A stretch of 64,000 nt of DNA from assembly GCF_025698545.1 (NCBI RefSeq), contig NC_068570.1, positions 60,338,690 through 60,402,689 of the forward strand, given 5' to 3'. Shown one piece after another: positions 50,111 through 60,966 of the stretch (the first letter of the stretch is position 1; each line of letters starts with the position of its first letter). Below the pieces are notes generated by a model. That model did no database searches. It was not told where the DNA came from and was given only the letters and a program-made list of their open reading frames with translations. Made by a program: the position numbers and the translations under genes. This stretch comes from Gossypium raimondii (taxonomy: Eukaryota; Streptophyta; Magnoliopsida; Malvales; Malvaceae).

Positions 50111-50696
50111 GGATTACTGGGTTTTAGACTACATCAGATTGTGATTTCAGGGACCAAAATATATACCTAAAATTTATTAGCCTTGTAAATTATTAAAAAA
50201 GAATTGAGGATGATGTTTCATTTTAATTGAAATGGGCTCTTTTTATAATAATTCCAACAAGCCAACTCTAGGCCATTGATGACTTTAATCCAACAAACCA
50301 AATGGACCGTCTGAATGAGGGGAAGAAAATAAGGAAGCCAGCCACTAAGAAATGAAGCTTCTCTCTCCTTTGTTATAGGATTTATGAATAACCTCGATTT
50401 CAATCTCTCTCCTCCTGCTATATCTCCGGCAGTAAAACTCCACCGTTTCTTTCTATCTTCATCAGTTGGGTTTTGGCTCAGATCGACTCCCGCGTAAGAA
50501 TTTGTGCCTTTGTTTCACAGTTCGAATCCTTATTTCTCTTCTCCTAAAGATTCTTCTCATTTGAATCTTTGCCATTATCGTTTTTACACAACTTTTGGTT
50601 TGGAATTACGGGTCGATCATTTGAATCTTTGCCATTATCTGTTTTGGAGTGTGGTGTGTTTAACTGTTTTGCCGTTATTTGTTTCACATGTCGTGT

Positions 50697-51030
50697 AAAT
50701 AATCGAGATTCCAATTCAAATGATGAGACAAGTGCTAGGGCTAGCCTATCCAGAATCGTTATGTTAGCTGAAGCTTTATTTGAGGTAATTTTTATTTCTT
50801 ATGTTATTAGTCTGGGTAGTTCTTCTTTCTCTTTGCACCTATCGGTTGGAGTTAATTTCTATGCATTTTAACTAGGTTCTGGATGAAATCCCCCAGCAGT
50901 CTGTGGTTTTATCTTCTCGACCTTCTGTATCTTCAATTTGATCTGTTCCCGCTCCTAACGAAGTTGTGGAATTGCTTCCTGTCAAAATTTATAACAAGTC
51001 ACACAAACTTCATAATGATGAGGCTGGACA
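50697..51030 (+). pseudogene. RING-type E3 ubiquitin ligase fragment (two exons, RING missing)
   Basis: Exon-like segments end at 50784 (donor TTTGAG|GTAATT) and span 50876-51030 (donor GGACA|GTAAGT). They read SLSRIVMLAEALFE and VLDEIPQQSVVLSSRPSVSS, then SVPAPNEVVELLPVK and NKSHKLHNDEAGQ. In plant RING/U-box relatives this block directly precedes the CYICLxEY zinc-binding RING, which is absent here. A TGA at 50939-50941 interrupts the second exon. It cannot be a working ligase. Assignment rests on remembered family sequence. Confidence 0.65.
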
Positions 51031-51858
51031 GTAAGTATTTATTTTTCTCTGCTGTTTGAGAAATGTGAAGCACACTTGAATTTTTTTTTTTTTTTTGTTG
51101 ACGGATAGTTGAAGATGAGATTTAACTGTGTGTGCCTTGACTTTAAATGGACCTGCTACAAAAGAATATGTGGTTGGCATTTTAGCTCAGAGTAAGTTAT
51201 GAATTTGTATATGAGGTAAAATAAAACATAATCAGTTCTACAAAGCAGAAACTAAAAGCTTTCTGAGCTACAAATTGATAATGAGACAGTTTGATTCATA
51301 TCATAACTATAATTAAGCTAATGAAAATAAATAATAAGGTAACTAAACTTTTTTCTTTGTTGGAGAATTTAAAGCTGAATGGCCTAAAATCAGTATCCAA
51401 TCAGCAAATTAAGTGCGCTAAGAAGAATGATTGTTAGTTTGCTATCACGTCGGAATTGAAATCTAGATCATTTTTGGATGCTAAGTTTTAAGGCATGCTT
51501 CCAAGTTATAGTCAGCAGTAGGCTCATGAAGGTTTGGCGTCTAACACTCTTAATGAGCTTGTTTGAAAAGGTTTAGATGATTAGGTGCAGTAGGTCTATC
51601 TTTGGCTGACCTCATCGGTAATCCCTTGTGCGGATTACGAGCCTTATTCTATGTAAAATATGAAATTTAAGTTTGATGGCATGATTTCTTAATGACTTAT
51701 TAGAGAAAAAAATAATTTAATTATCCTGTTTTTTACCCACAATATTGGTTGAGATGAGTTCTATATGCAATTCTCTTGTCTTGAGGGCTTCAGTTTGACT
51801 TTAATATGTGAAATTATTACTTGAAGTATATAGAATAAAATTTTCTCACCTTCTGTAG

Positions 51859-51969
51859 GTTCTCCCTGTAATCCTCAGATTGTATCTTTCTTGGGATTGC
51901 TAGATCTTCCTTATGTTCTTGATAATGCATCGGACTACAGGGATACTCCTGCTTCATTGCCTCAAAAGG
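51859..51969 (+). pseudogene. Single DBR1 exon, second copy
   Basis: A 111-nt exon with acceptor TTCTGTAG and donor AAAAGG|GTAGAG encodes the FLGLLDLPYVLDNASDYRDTP block of the DBR1 C-terminal region. It is homologous and inverted relative to 23238-23128, and homology continues about 45 bases into the following intron. No other DBR1 exon is nearby on this strand. Confidence 0.9.
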
Positions 51970-52349
51970 GTAGAGTTTTCTATTTACCTTGCCCCACTCA
52001 GTTTTGATGATGTTACAGCATCCGTTATGTGATAGGCCAGTTTAAGAAGAATACCTTTTCAGGAGTTTCGGAGAAATCACCTAGAATAACCAAGCTTTTG
52101 AAGCTTTCAAGTTAATAATCCGTTAAACTAATGAATGGAGGGCTTTAAACAAAGCCAACAATTGTTTCGGGTTTACCTATTTATTATAAAGCTGATTTTG
52201 TTTGCCTTTCTACATTTATTTTCAGTGAGTTTTTGTCGGATCTTTCTTTTTATTTCTTGGTCGCCAGAATATTGTTGGGGCTGGGGGTTGTTGGGCGTAG
52301 CTTGAATTCGGTACCCATTTTTTTTTAATTGTCTTGTTGTATTTGGCCC

Positions 52350-52700
52350 GAAGAATATCCATGTCATATCCCGGCTCGGAATAAGCTATTCTGCGGATAT
52401 CCCCTTCAAATCCCGTCCCGGTTCAGAATTTTAGGTGACCGGTTCGGCTGTTTTGGTGACCGGTTCGGCTGTTTTGGTGACCGGTTCTGTTGTTTTATGA
52501 GCCCGGGCCGGATATCCCATTCTGCGCTTATCCCTGATGAGGATATCCCATTCTGCGCTTATCCCGGTCTGGGATATCCCATTCTGCGCTTATCCCGGTC
52601 TGGGATATCCCATTCTGCGCTTATCCCGGTTTGGGATATCCCACATTAGGGGTATCCCGGCTTGGGTATATCCCATTCCAGGGATATTCCGGCGTTGGTT
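52350..52700 (+). repeat. GGATATCC minisatellite cluster 6, most regular array
   Basis: Six motif starts are spaced exactly 31 bases apart (52510, 52541, 52572, 52603, 52634, 52665). Each unit is roughly GGATATCCCATTCTGCGC then TTATCCCGGTCTG. Immediately before is a second tandem of three 21-base units starting at 52435, 52456 and 52477 (GTGACCGGTTCGGCTGTTTT). There are no spacers, so this is a minisatellite and not a CRISPR-like array. Confidence 0.95.
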
Positions 52701-52899
52701 AAGGGGTTTTTTTTGTTTGTTTTTTAAGTTAAGTACTGTACTGGGCTGTTATTAAAATGCAAAAACACATAAAACAGGCCCAAAAACGAAACAGGCTCAA
52801 GGAAAAACAAAAGCCTGGAAAAATAGGCCCAATTTTATTTGGGTAAGCACATCATGATAGTAATATTTAAGAAATGATTGTACCTTAACAATATTTTTG

Positions 52900-53720
52900 A
52901 ACATATCCATTAACAAAAAATAATAATAATAGTTTGCCCACTCTATTGATTTTATTTATGCTAGAAAAAGTTATTGAATCAGCTCCAATTTTATTTAATT
53001 AATAAATATATATAAAAAAGCTCAAAGGTTAGGTCCAGCAAAATATCATTTATTTATCAAGCCTGATCCAATTTAATATGTAGATAACTCTAATCATCAA
53101 TCAAATAATGTATCCATTTAAATCACTTATTTTTAAATAGACAATTGTATCCATTTCTCTTTATAGTTCAAAATTTTAGGTTATATTCTCCTTTATATTT
53201 GTAGATATATATATTTTATTAAATTTTCTAACAATTAAATTATTTACGAATGGCTAGAAAATTTTAAAGTATTTACATTATAAATATATGGGTAATATTA
53301 AAATTGACATTTAATATTTATTTTTTTTCAAATTGGTCCTTATTTTTTTAGTGTAGTCTGTCATTTTTTAGGTCTATTTTTTGGTTCCATTCGCTGCTTT
53401 TTTTAGTTTCCGTTTCTCTTCGATTTCTGTCCGGTTCGATTTTCTTTTTTAACCGTTATATGTGTGTATTTTTTCACTTGTATTTTCCCCAGTTTTTAAT
53501 ATTATTTTTTTGTTACTGTCATTTTCTTTCAAAAACTGAGTTTTTATTGCTACAATATGTTTCTAAGAACTAAAAAAATATAAATTCAAATCTTAATTTT
53601 TTTTATACAAAGTTATCTGCTCCATCTTTTATTTTTAGTGCATACCTAAATATGTTTTTCTCATTTTAAGAAAATCTTTAATATGGCTGTTCGTATTGTG
53701 ATTTCCATTTCAAGAAATTC
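52900..53720. other. AT-rich DNA, no gene seen
   Basis: Long A/T runs between the minisatellite and the next CT-rich leader. Nothing recognisable on either strand. Confidence 0.5.
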
Positions 53721-53799
53721 CTATCCTTGAATTGGCCTGTTTGGAGATAGGTCAAATTAGAACAGACCGTAATATCAGTATCTTAATCAACCTTTTTGT

Positions 53800-54350
53800 C
53801 TCTTCATTCCATGGCTTCCCAGCCGATTCTTTTCCCCCTCTGTCTCTCTCCTCTCAGTATTCAATTTTTCCTCATTCTTTTCTAGATTTGGTTAAAGTCA
53901 GGCTGGTTGTCAATTAGAAGATCAGGCCAAAATCGACGATTCTAGACTGGGTTGAGACATTCTTGTCCGTCATTGTGGATTTCTTGCTTGACAGTTTTGG
54001 CCTGCCTTTCTTTCCCTCCCTACTTCCAGGTTTGCCCCTTTTCTTCCTTAATAATAGTTATTGTTTTTGTTGTAGTTTGTTTTTTGAGATGCTCTGTTGT
54101 ATGGGTATTTTTCGTCTTTCTCTTTGGGGTATTTTTTTTATTGGGAGCATCAGAAATTTCTTGGGGGTAAAGGTGATTTGGAGTTCTAAAATAAATTGAA
54201 TAGCCACGCGCTATGATACTTATTTCCTTCGAAGTTGGTTCAGATAGTTTTTTACTTCAAAGCATGAACTGCAGATTTTTATTTTGCTGATTTGATATGT
54301 AAAATATGTTAAATCCTCTTCTTCATCGGATAGTCATTTCAGGTATGAAT
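53800..54350 (+). repeat. Leader module
   Basis: CT-rich segments (53826-53880 and 54000-54060) lead to CTTCATCGGATAGTCATTTCAG|GTATGAATC near 54340. Position relative to cluster 6 matches the arrangement of 20090-20345 relative to cluster 1 on the other strand. The next 340 bases contain an unassigned frame before the PPR gene. Confidence 0.65.
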
Positions 54351-54692
54351 CTTTAGTTCACCTCTGTCTTTGCCTTTTTCATGTCTTTTTTTGTTTCATA
54401 TTTTGCGGACAATTTAGACTTTGATGCCGACCAAATTTGTTGAAGGAAGCAAAAGGGCAAGTAAATTAATTTGTTTGACATTTACTTTTGAGGTCTTTTA
54501 TACAATCTGTCTGGACCAGGAGATCTCGTGGTGAAGCTGCAAAGCAACCCAATAGGAAAACCATAGAAACAAGGAAATTTATTTTTTCTAAGCCTGAAAA
54601 ATGTATTGGACTTTCAATTCAAATTTCTTTTTCTGATTTGTTTTCTCAGATGGAAGAACTCAAATCAAACCTAGTTCTTCTTTACTAAAAAA

Positions 54693-56062
54693 ATGTTGAT
54701 AAGATTAAAAACCCTGCTTAATCCCTTGTCTGATCCTCACCTCCGTCTCATAGCCACCGAGTCAACTCAAAATCAACTCAGCAACCCATCTAACTGTCTC
54801 AATCTCATAACTCCAATCAACCAACCCACTCTTCTGAAAGTCTGTACCATCCTCTACCAACAGCAAAACTCACCTGACTCACGCCTCCACTCATCCCGCT
54901 CTTCTTACAATCCTTCTTTCAACCCTGAATTCTTCCTTCAAGTTTGCAACACTTTCCAATGCTCCTGGCGCCCCATCTACTGATTCTTCCTCTACACCCA
55001 AAAAGTCCCTCACTTCACTCACAACTCCGTCACCTTCAACAAAATGTTGGATGTCGTTGGAAAATCCAAAAACATTGACCATTTTTGGGAAACTTGTCAG
55101 GAGATGGGAAAACTTGGTTTGGTCAATGATAAGACCTTTAGGATAGCTTTAAAGACCCTAGCATTAGCTAGGGAGTTGAAGAAATGTGTTGGTTTTTTCC
55201 ATTTGATGAATGGGTTTGGGGTTGGATACAAGTTGGAGACTTTAAATACAGTGGTGGAAAGTTTATGCGAGGATAAGCTTGTGGAAGAGGCAAAGTTTGT
55301 TACTTTCAAGTTGAAAGAGTGTGTTGAGCCAAATGGGGTTACTTATAAGTGGTTGATATGGGGGTTTTGTGATCTGGGGTAATTTGATTGAGGCCTCAAA
55401 AATTTGGAATCTGATGGTGGATGAAGGGTTTGAGCCTGATGTTGAGGTTGTGGAGACAATGATGGAGGCACTTTTTAAGACTAATAAATATGATGAAGCA
55501 ATGAAGGTTTTCCAAATGATGAGAGTTAAGAGAATGCATGATTTGGGGCTTTCAAGTTATAGGCTTGTGATCAAGTGGATGTGTAAGAGAGGCAAGATCG
55601 AGCAAGCCAATGGGATGTTTGAAGAAATGTGCCAAAGAGGGATCCAAGCTGATAATTTGACCTTGGCTTCGATTATTTACGGGCTTTTAACAAGGGGGAG
55701 GATTAGAGAGGCTTATAGGATTGTGGAAGGAATTGAGAATCCGGATATCAGCATTTACCATGGACTAATAAAGGGGCTTTTGAGGTTGAGGAAGGCAGGG
55801 GAAGCAACACAAGTGTTTAGAGAGATGATAAAGAGAGGGTGTGAGGCCTCTAATGCATACATATATCATGTTACTGCAAGGTCATTTGGGGAAGAAAGGG
55901 AGGAAAGGACATGATCCATTAGTGAATTTTGACTCAATATTTTTTGGGGGCTTGATTAAGGCTGGAAAGACAGTAGAGGCTACCAAGTATGTGGAGAGAA
56001 CAATGAAAAGAGGAATGGAAGTGCCTAGATTTGATTACAATAAATGCCTAACATGGCACTAG
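54693..56062 (+). pseudogene. Pentatricopeptide-repeat (P-class) protein pseudogene
   Basis: An intronless frame with about eight recognisable PPR units starts MLIRLKTLLNPL. Units include TFNKMLDVVGKSKNIDHFW, TYKWLIWGFCDLG with LIEASKIWNLMVDEGFEPD, SYRLVIKWMCKRGKIEQA and YHGLIKGLLRLRKAGEA. PPR proteins bind organelle transcripts for processing, editing or translation. Three lesions break it. A TGA at 54981-54983 falls inside otherwise continuous coding sequence. A frameshift near 55376-55382 moves reading to another frame. A second shift lies near 55880, after which GRKGHDPLVNFDSIFFGGL continues. The C-terminus is replaced after FDYNKC at about 56043 by valyl-tRNA synthetase intron sequence. 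Confidence 0.9.
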
Positions 56063-56294
56063 TTCCATTGCTCCCAAGACTCAAGAAAATATATGCCTAA
56101 CATGTAAGTTGTTTCAGGGGCGTAAAATGTCTAAAACTCTTGGCAATGTTATTGATCCACTTGATACTATCAAGGAGTTTGGCACTGATGCATTGCGATT
56201 CACTCTTGCTTTGGGAACTTCTGGTCAGATTTGTCTTGTACTACAGGCAACATGTTGGTAATTCAATAATGAAAAGTTGTGTCATATAATGTTC
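56049..56294 (+). repeat. 246-bp duplication of the valyl-tRNA synthetase KMSKS exon region, copy 1
   Basis: Matches 56827-57072 (offset 778) with about two mismatches, covering part of the upstream intron, the exon and the start of the downstream intron. Its left edge coincides with the break in the PPR frame. Confidence 0.95.
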
Positions 56295-57285
56295 TCTTGC
56301 TTGCTCTCTTTCATTGCATTATGGCCTTTCAGTACTCTTGGGTGGCCAGATTTGTTGGCAGAGGATTTTAAAAGGTTTTATCCGACAACAATGCTTGAAA
56401 CTGGGTATGAGCCGCTTTGTTTAACTCCTATTGCTTTGATGAGGTGCCCTATTCTTTTCCATAAGAGAGTGCTTCTGTTATTATTCAATAACAAATTAGA
56501 GGGCATTATAGCTTACTTGGTCTTAAGAAATTCCATTTGATCTACTTTTCTATGTTAACTGTTGGCCATAACACTTTTTCTCTTTGGACAGCCATGATAT
56601 ATTGTTCTTTTGGGTTGCAAGAATGGTCATGATGGGAATCGAATTCACAGGAACTGTTCCATTTTCATATGTATATCTTCATGGTCTAATCCGTGATTCA
56701 CAAGTAAGTAGAGTGTCTGAATCAGGCTACAACTTAGGTGCCCATTTTAAAGTACAAATTTTTTTCTTGAGTTGTGTTCCCCTTCATCTGCATCTATACT
56801 TCTGTCATTAGAGTTCCTTTTCGAAATAACATGACACTAGTTCCATTGCTCCCAAGACTCAAGAAAATATATGCCTAACATGTAAGTTGTTTCAGGGGCG
56901 TAAAATGTCTAAAACTCTTGGCAATGTTATTGATCCACTTGATACTATCAAGGAGTTTGGCACTGATGCCTTGCGATTCACTCTTGCTTTGGGAACTTCT
57001 GGTCAGATTTGTCTTGTACTACAGGCAACATGTTGGTAATTCAATAATGAAAAGTTGTGTCATATAATGTTCACTACTGTTCTAATGTCCATGGTTCTAG
57101 CTTATGATAGTATGTCTAATTAGCCAATTTCCTTGAATAATCTCTAGGATCTTAATTTATCTACTGAAAGGCTAACAGCGAACAAGGCCTTCACAAACAA
57201 ATTATGGAATGCTGGCAAGTTTGTGCTGCAGGTTCTGCCTAATCGGGATAATGTTTCTAGTTGGCAGAATATAGAGGCTTGTAAG
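56118..57285 (+). pseudogene. Organellar valyl-tRNA synthetase fragment with duplicated exon
   Basis: Five exon-like segments: 56118-56228 ([14 protein letters not shown], the KMSKS catalytic loop), 56333-56404 ([17 protein letters not shown]), 56592-56703 ([18 protein letters not shown]), 56896-57006 (the KMSKS exon again) and 57148-57285 (DLNLSTERLTANKAF, KLWNAGKFVLQ). The last four are in natural order, and the first is an extra copy ahead of its proper place. The enzyme charges tRNA-Val, and the sequence resembles the plastid/mitochondrial form. In both KMSKS exons the donor reads CAG|ATTTGT where GT is expected. The N-terminal and C-terminal parts of the enzyme are absent. Confidence 0.9.
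56827..57072 (+). repeat. 246-bp duplication, copy 2 (natural position)
   Basis: Located between the exon at 56592-56703 and the exon at 57148-57285, where the KMSKS exon belongs. Confidence 0.95.
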
Positions 57286-57419
57286 GTTTGTTCCTCTTTT
57301 CTCAGATTAGTGGGATAGTATTAGACCACCTGTCTGTCCTTGTCTTCATACAACAGTATGCATTTACTACCATATCATTTTTAGCATAAATAAGAAGGAA
57401 CAAACACATATATATTATA

Positions 57420-58130
57420 ACCCATGGTATCTCCGTATATCAGCTGAATGGGAAGTTTTATGTGATTATTGATATATCCATGTGGTGAAATACTTGGATT
57501 TTGGTTAAAGATAGAATTATATTCATCTGTGTTACCTAGCCTTACATGAAGGGAAATTGAGTTGTAATCTTTTAAGTGAATAGGTTCTAGTCGCGACCCT
57601 TAGATTAACATAATTTTGATTTGCTTATTGGTTGATGGTTTTTATGAGACTGAAAAAAGATGCGTTGTCTTAGTTGATTTCTCAATGCATTCTGGTTCTG
57701 AATAATTGTTCTTTTTCTTTTGATTTTTTTTTTGTTTTGGGTTAGCTTACAGAATTTAAAAATAGTCTTTGACCAATCGTTTGATAATTATTACCTTATA
57801 CAAGTGCTGTTTGATTTTCCTTTTTTTAATGTTGGCATAGTGTATAAATGTTAAGGGTTAAATATTTTAGAATTAAAGGCAAATTGATATGATATATATA
57901 CCAGTTATAATATTATTTAATTCATATTATACAATTAATATAAAATGAAATAGTTTATGTAGTATTTTAATTTATTATAATTTTTTTTATAGTTTTTTAA
58001 AATTTTAAAATTAAGACTAAATTGTCATATTGTATAAATGTTGAGGGTTAAATATTTTAGAATTAAAAGCAAATTGACATGATATATATACCAATTAGAA
58101 AAGCCATGTCATCAGAAATTCACATTTAGT
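57420..58130 (+). repeat. Copy of the intron-like sequence before the small gene at 37334
   Basis: Collinear with about 36760-37320 (CCATGGTATCTCNGTATATCAGC, ATTATTACCTTATACAAGTGC, GTATAAATGTTGAGGGTTAAA) with an inserted AT-rich stretch and a second partial copy of the GTTGAGGGTTAAATATTTTAG phrase at 58030-58100. The gene itself was not copied. Confidence 0.85.
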
Positions 58131-58189
58131 TCAGTGTCCCATGGACCACAGTGTAGTTTAATAGCACCATAATCAAATATTCAAAACCC

Positions 58190-58625
58190 TATTTGGTTAA
58201 CAATGGAAGTTCAATACAATCCAGGGTTTTTAGCTGCTTCCATGCTCTTTTCTTCTTCATATCTGGAAAATATTGCTATCTAATTCAGAAGTACTTATGG
58301 GTAAGTCTTTTTTTCTCAATTTTCTACCTTAACTATTGATTAAATCATTCATCTTACATTCTTTTCCTATTTAGATACATACATATATTTTAATGAATTT
58401 GGGGCTCCCTGGTATTCTAGGTGATAGTTTATTCTTAATAGAACTTTGGATATGTGGTAAATATTTTCGTTTTAGGGAGTAAATTCTGGTACAGAAATTC
58501 CATATTAGTCCAACATCATCTATGTATTCAATTGAATGTGTTTTCTGTCTTTTAAGGATTCAGAAAGTGATTTGTTTATAATTTATGCTTTTGGTTGGTT
58601 TAAAATAGTTTAACTATTTTGGAGT
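58190..58625 (+). repeat. Direct repeat of 48860-49240 with the 218-bp family unit
   Basis: Shares the TTTTTAGCTGCTTCCATGC and TATCTGGAAAATATTNCTATC phrases, followed by a full TTTGGATATGTGGTAAATA unit as in 47071-47288. Confidence 0.88.
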
Positions 58626-58989
58626 AGCATAGGGATATTGAGTTGCCAGGTATCAAATTGTTCACTGTGCTGTGCTTGTCACAAGTTTTCAGTGAGAACT
58701 CTTCATTAGTATCTAAGCTGTGACTTAAAATTTGCCATAGGATGGATGATCTCTCAATCATCCACGGCAGATGTAAAGATTAAATAATAAAATGACAACT
58801 TCAATTAAATAAAAAAATAACAAATTAATAATTCAAAACTGATTAAGCCCAATGAAGAAGCAACTTGGGTTGGATTTCTATGCTTCCTTGAACTGTGTCA
58901 GTCTCCTTTACTTTTGTATTTTGTTTTTGTTCTTATTTAGTTTCTCTTGAAGTTTTGAATGGATTAATTAGATAGGTGAACTGCTCAGC

Positions 58990-60500
58990 TGCTTCTTCAT
59001 TAAATGAGTGTATTAAATAGTATTATGTTACCGTTGCGGAAGATTTCAAGAATCTTTATTTTTTGGGCAGTGACTGCCCCGCTGCCCGTTTTCTTTAGCC
59101 TTTTCACATCCCACTTCCTTCCCAAATTTTAAATACTCAAATCATGCTTCATTCCATACATTCCTTCTTTCTTTTTGTTTTCATTATTCCTCCCTTCTCT
59201 GCTTCATGGATTTTCTCTTGGTCTCATTTCAATTTTTCCTGTCATTCTTTATAGCTTTGTGTACCCACGGGCAAAACACACACACAAACAATCAACAGTA
59301 GGAAGATAGTTTTCGTGAGAGGGAGAAACCCATAAGTTTTTCTCTGCCGGTTCTGTTTGTTGTGATGTTGAAATTCCCTGCTTCATGGGAGAGTCATTTC
59401 AGGTATGAATATTTACGTTAACTGTGTATTTGCCTTTTCTTGTATTTTTTTTAATTTCAGATCTATGCTGTTTTTTTTCTCTGTTGATTTTTTGTTTTCA
59501 TCTTTAGAATAAGTTTGTCTCTACCTTTTTATCTCTATTTTAATTCTCAGATCAATGCTTCTTTTCTTGTTTTTCAGTATGCTTTTGTTCCAGTTTTTCT
59601 GTTTAGTTCCTGTGGTTTGTGATAATGGGCATGTTTTCATAGCTTATTGTCTCCTCATTTTCCTTTTTTAATAACATTTCTTCCCCTTTTATTCTCTCCT
59701 TTATTTTATGTCTGTCTCATTTCAAATTTTACCTCATATTTTTTATCTTTTTTGTAGCCGACGCCCGAAAGAATTCAAAGACACACTATACTGTGATTTT
59801 CTCTGCCGTTTCTGTTTTTGGGATTTTTGGTTTTGCTTCATCAGGTATGAATCTTTGCTTCAACATTGTCTTTTCCGTTTCTCTTATAATTTAAGAACTA
59901 TGCTATTGTACTGGTATTTCTTGGTTTATTTTATGGCTTATGGTTTTCAGGTTTAGAAATCAGCAGTAAAAAAAGTCTGTCAATTACTTAAATGGGAAGC
60001 AAAAAATCTGAAATTGTACTCGGAATTTTCTCTTTTCGTTTTTTTTCATAAATATTACAATAAATGAAACTAACCAGTTGGCAGTAAATGACCAGCTTAT
60101 TCCCATATTCTGTCCTATTTTTCCTATATTTCTAATGTTCCTTTCTCCCTTTTTAGCTACTTTTTTTTCCATTCTTTACAAATATTTTCCTTCTCTCTTG
60201 TTTTTTCTTCTCTCAGCCTCTTTTCCTGTGTTTCTTCAATCTATAGCTCTCCCGTTCATTCGCCCTCTCTCTTAATATCCTTTCAATTTTTTCCTTAAAA
60301 TTTTTTAGGTTCGGGTAACCAAATTCTGTTTTTTGTTTTTTTGCTGTTTCTTTTCTTTTTGTAATTTTTGAAACCCCCTACATCATTGGAGATTGATTTC
60401 AGGTATGAATATAATTAAACTATCTCTTTCCTCATTATCTCTGTTTTTAGTTGCAGATATATGCTTATTTTTACTAATATTTTCATTGTGTTTTTTTCAG
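58990..60500 (+). repeat. Array of three leader modules
   Basis: Leader donors occur at about 59402 (GAGTCATTTCAG|GTATGAATA), 59844 (TTCATCAG|GTATGAATC) and 60402 (GAGATTGATTTCAG|GTATGAATA), each preceded by CT-rich sequence. The part 59640-60230 is the inverted partner of 29805-30395, and 60131-60500 is a direct relative of 45195-45500. No coding exon follows any of them. Confidence 0.75.
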
Positions 60501-60779
60501 GGATTTTGTTTTTTTAACAATAATAGTTTTTTACCAATGTGAGTAAGTTTAGGTTTTATTATCTATTAAATATATATAAAACTAATTGACCCGACGTACA
60601 TAAAACAAATCAATGTAGTCCGATATGTTCTGCCTTCGAAAGATGAAAATGTACAATTGGTAGCACTGTTATATTCCCTCCCTATAAATTACAAAACCAA
60701 TTACTGTACCCCTCTAAATATTTATCTTACCGGTAAAAATAAAATAAAAATATTATAATATTGTAATGCCAAAAAGGAA

Positions 60780-60850
60780 AAGAACAGGATTGAATTCATG
60801 AATCAGTGGAAGCTTCTTCTTCCCAATGAAAGAGTCGACATTTCAGGTAT
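60780..60850 (+). repeat. Short leader module
   Basis: GAATCAGTGGAAGCTTCTTC is followed by GAGTCGACATTTCAG|GTATGAATA (near 60847). It has the donor consensus of the family without a clear CT-rich upstream part. Confidence 0.55.
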
Positions 60851-60966
60851 GAATATTTAGTTTTCCTCTGTTTTTGCCTTTTCATGTCTTTTTTTGTTTC
60901 ATATCTATGCTTCTCTACTTGTATTATGTACACGCTTCTTTACATGTTTTTTTGGTTTTCAAGATT

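Noticed and set aside
52510-52696. CRISPR-like array (31-bp regular repeats)
   Set aside because: Units are head to tail with no spacers, and the context is a plant nuclear genome.
56229-56240. U12-type AT-AC intron at the synthetase donor
   Set aside because: The donor ATTTGT does not fit the strict U12 donor ATATCC. A mutated GT donor is simpler.
59708-59956. Plus-strand frame matched by a minus-strand frame at 30142-30387 as a conserved gene
   Set aside because: The similarity reflects the inverted DNA copy, and frame and length are not preserved between the two.
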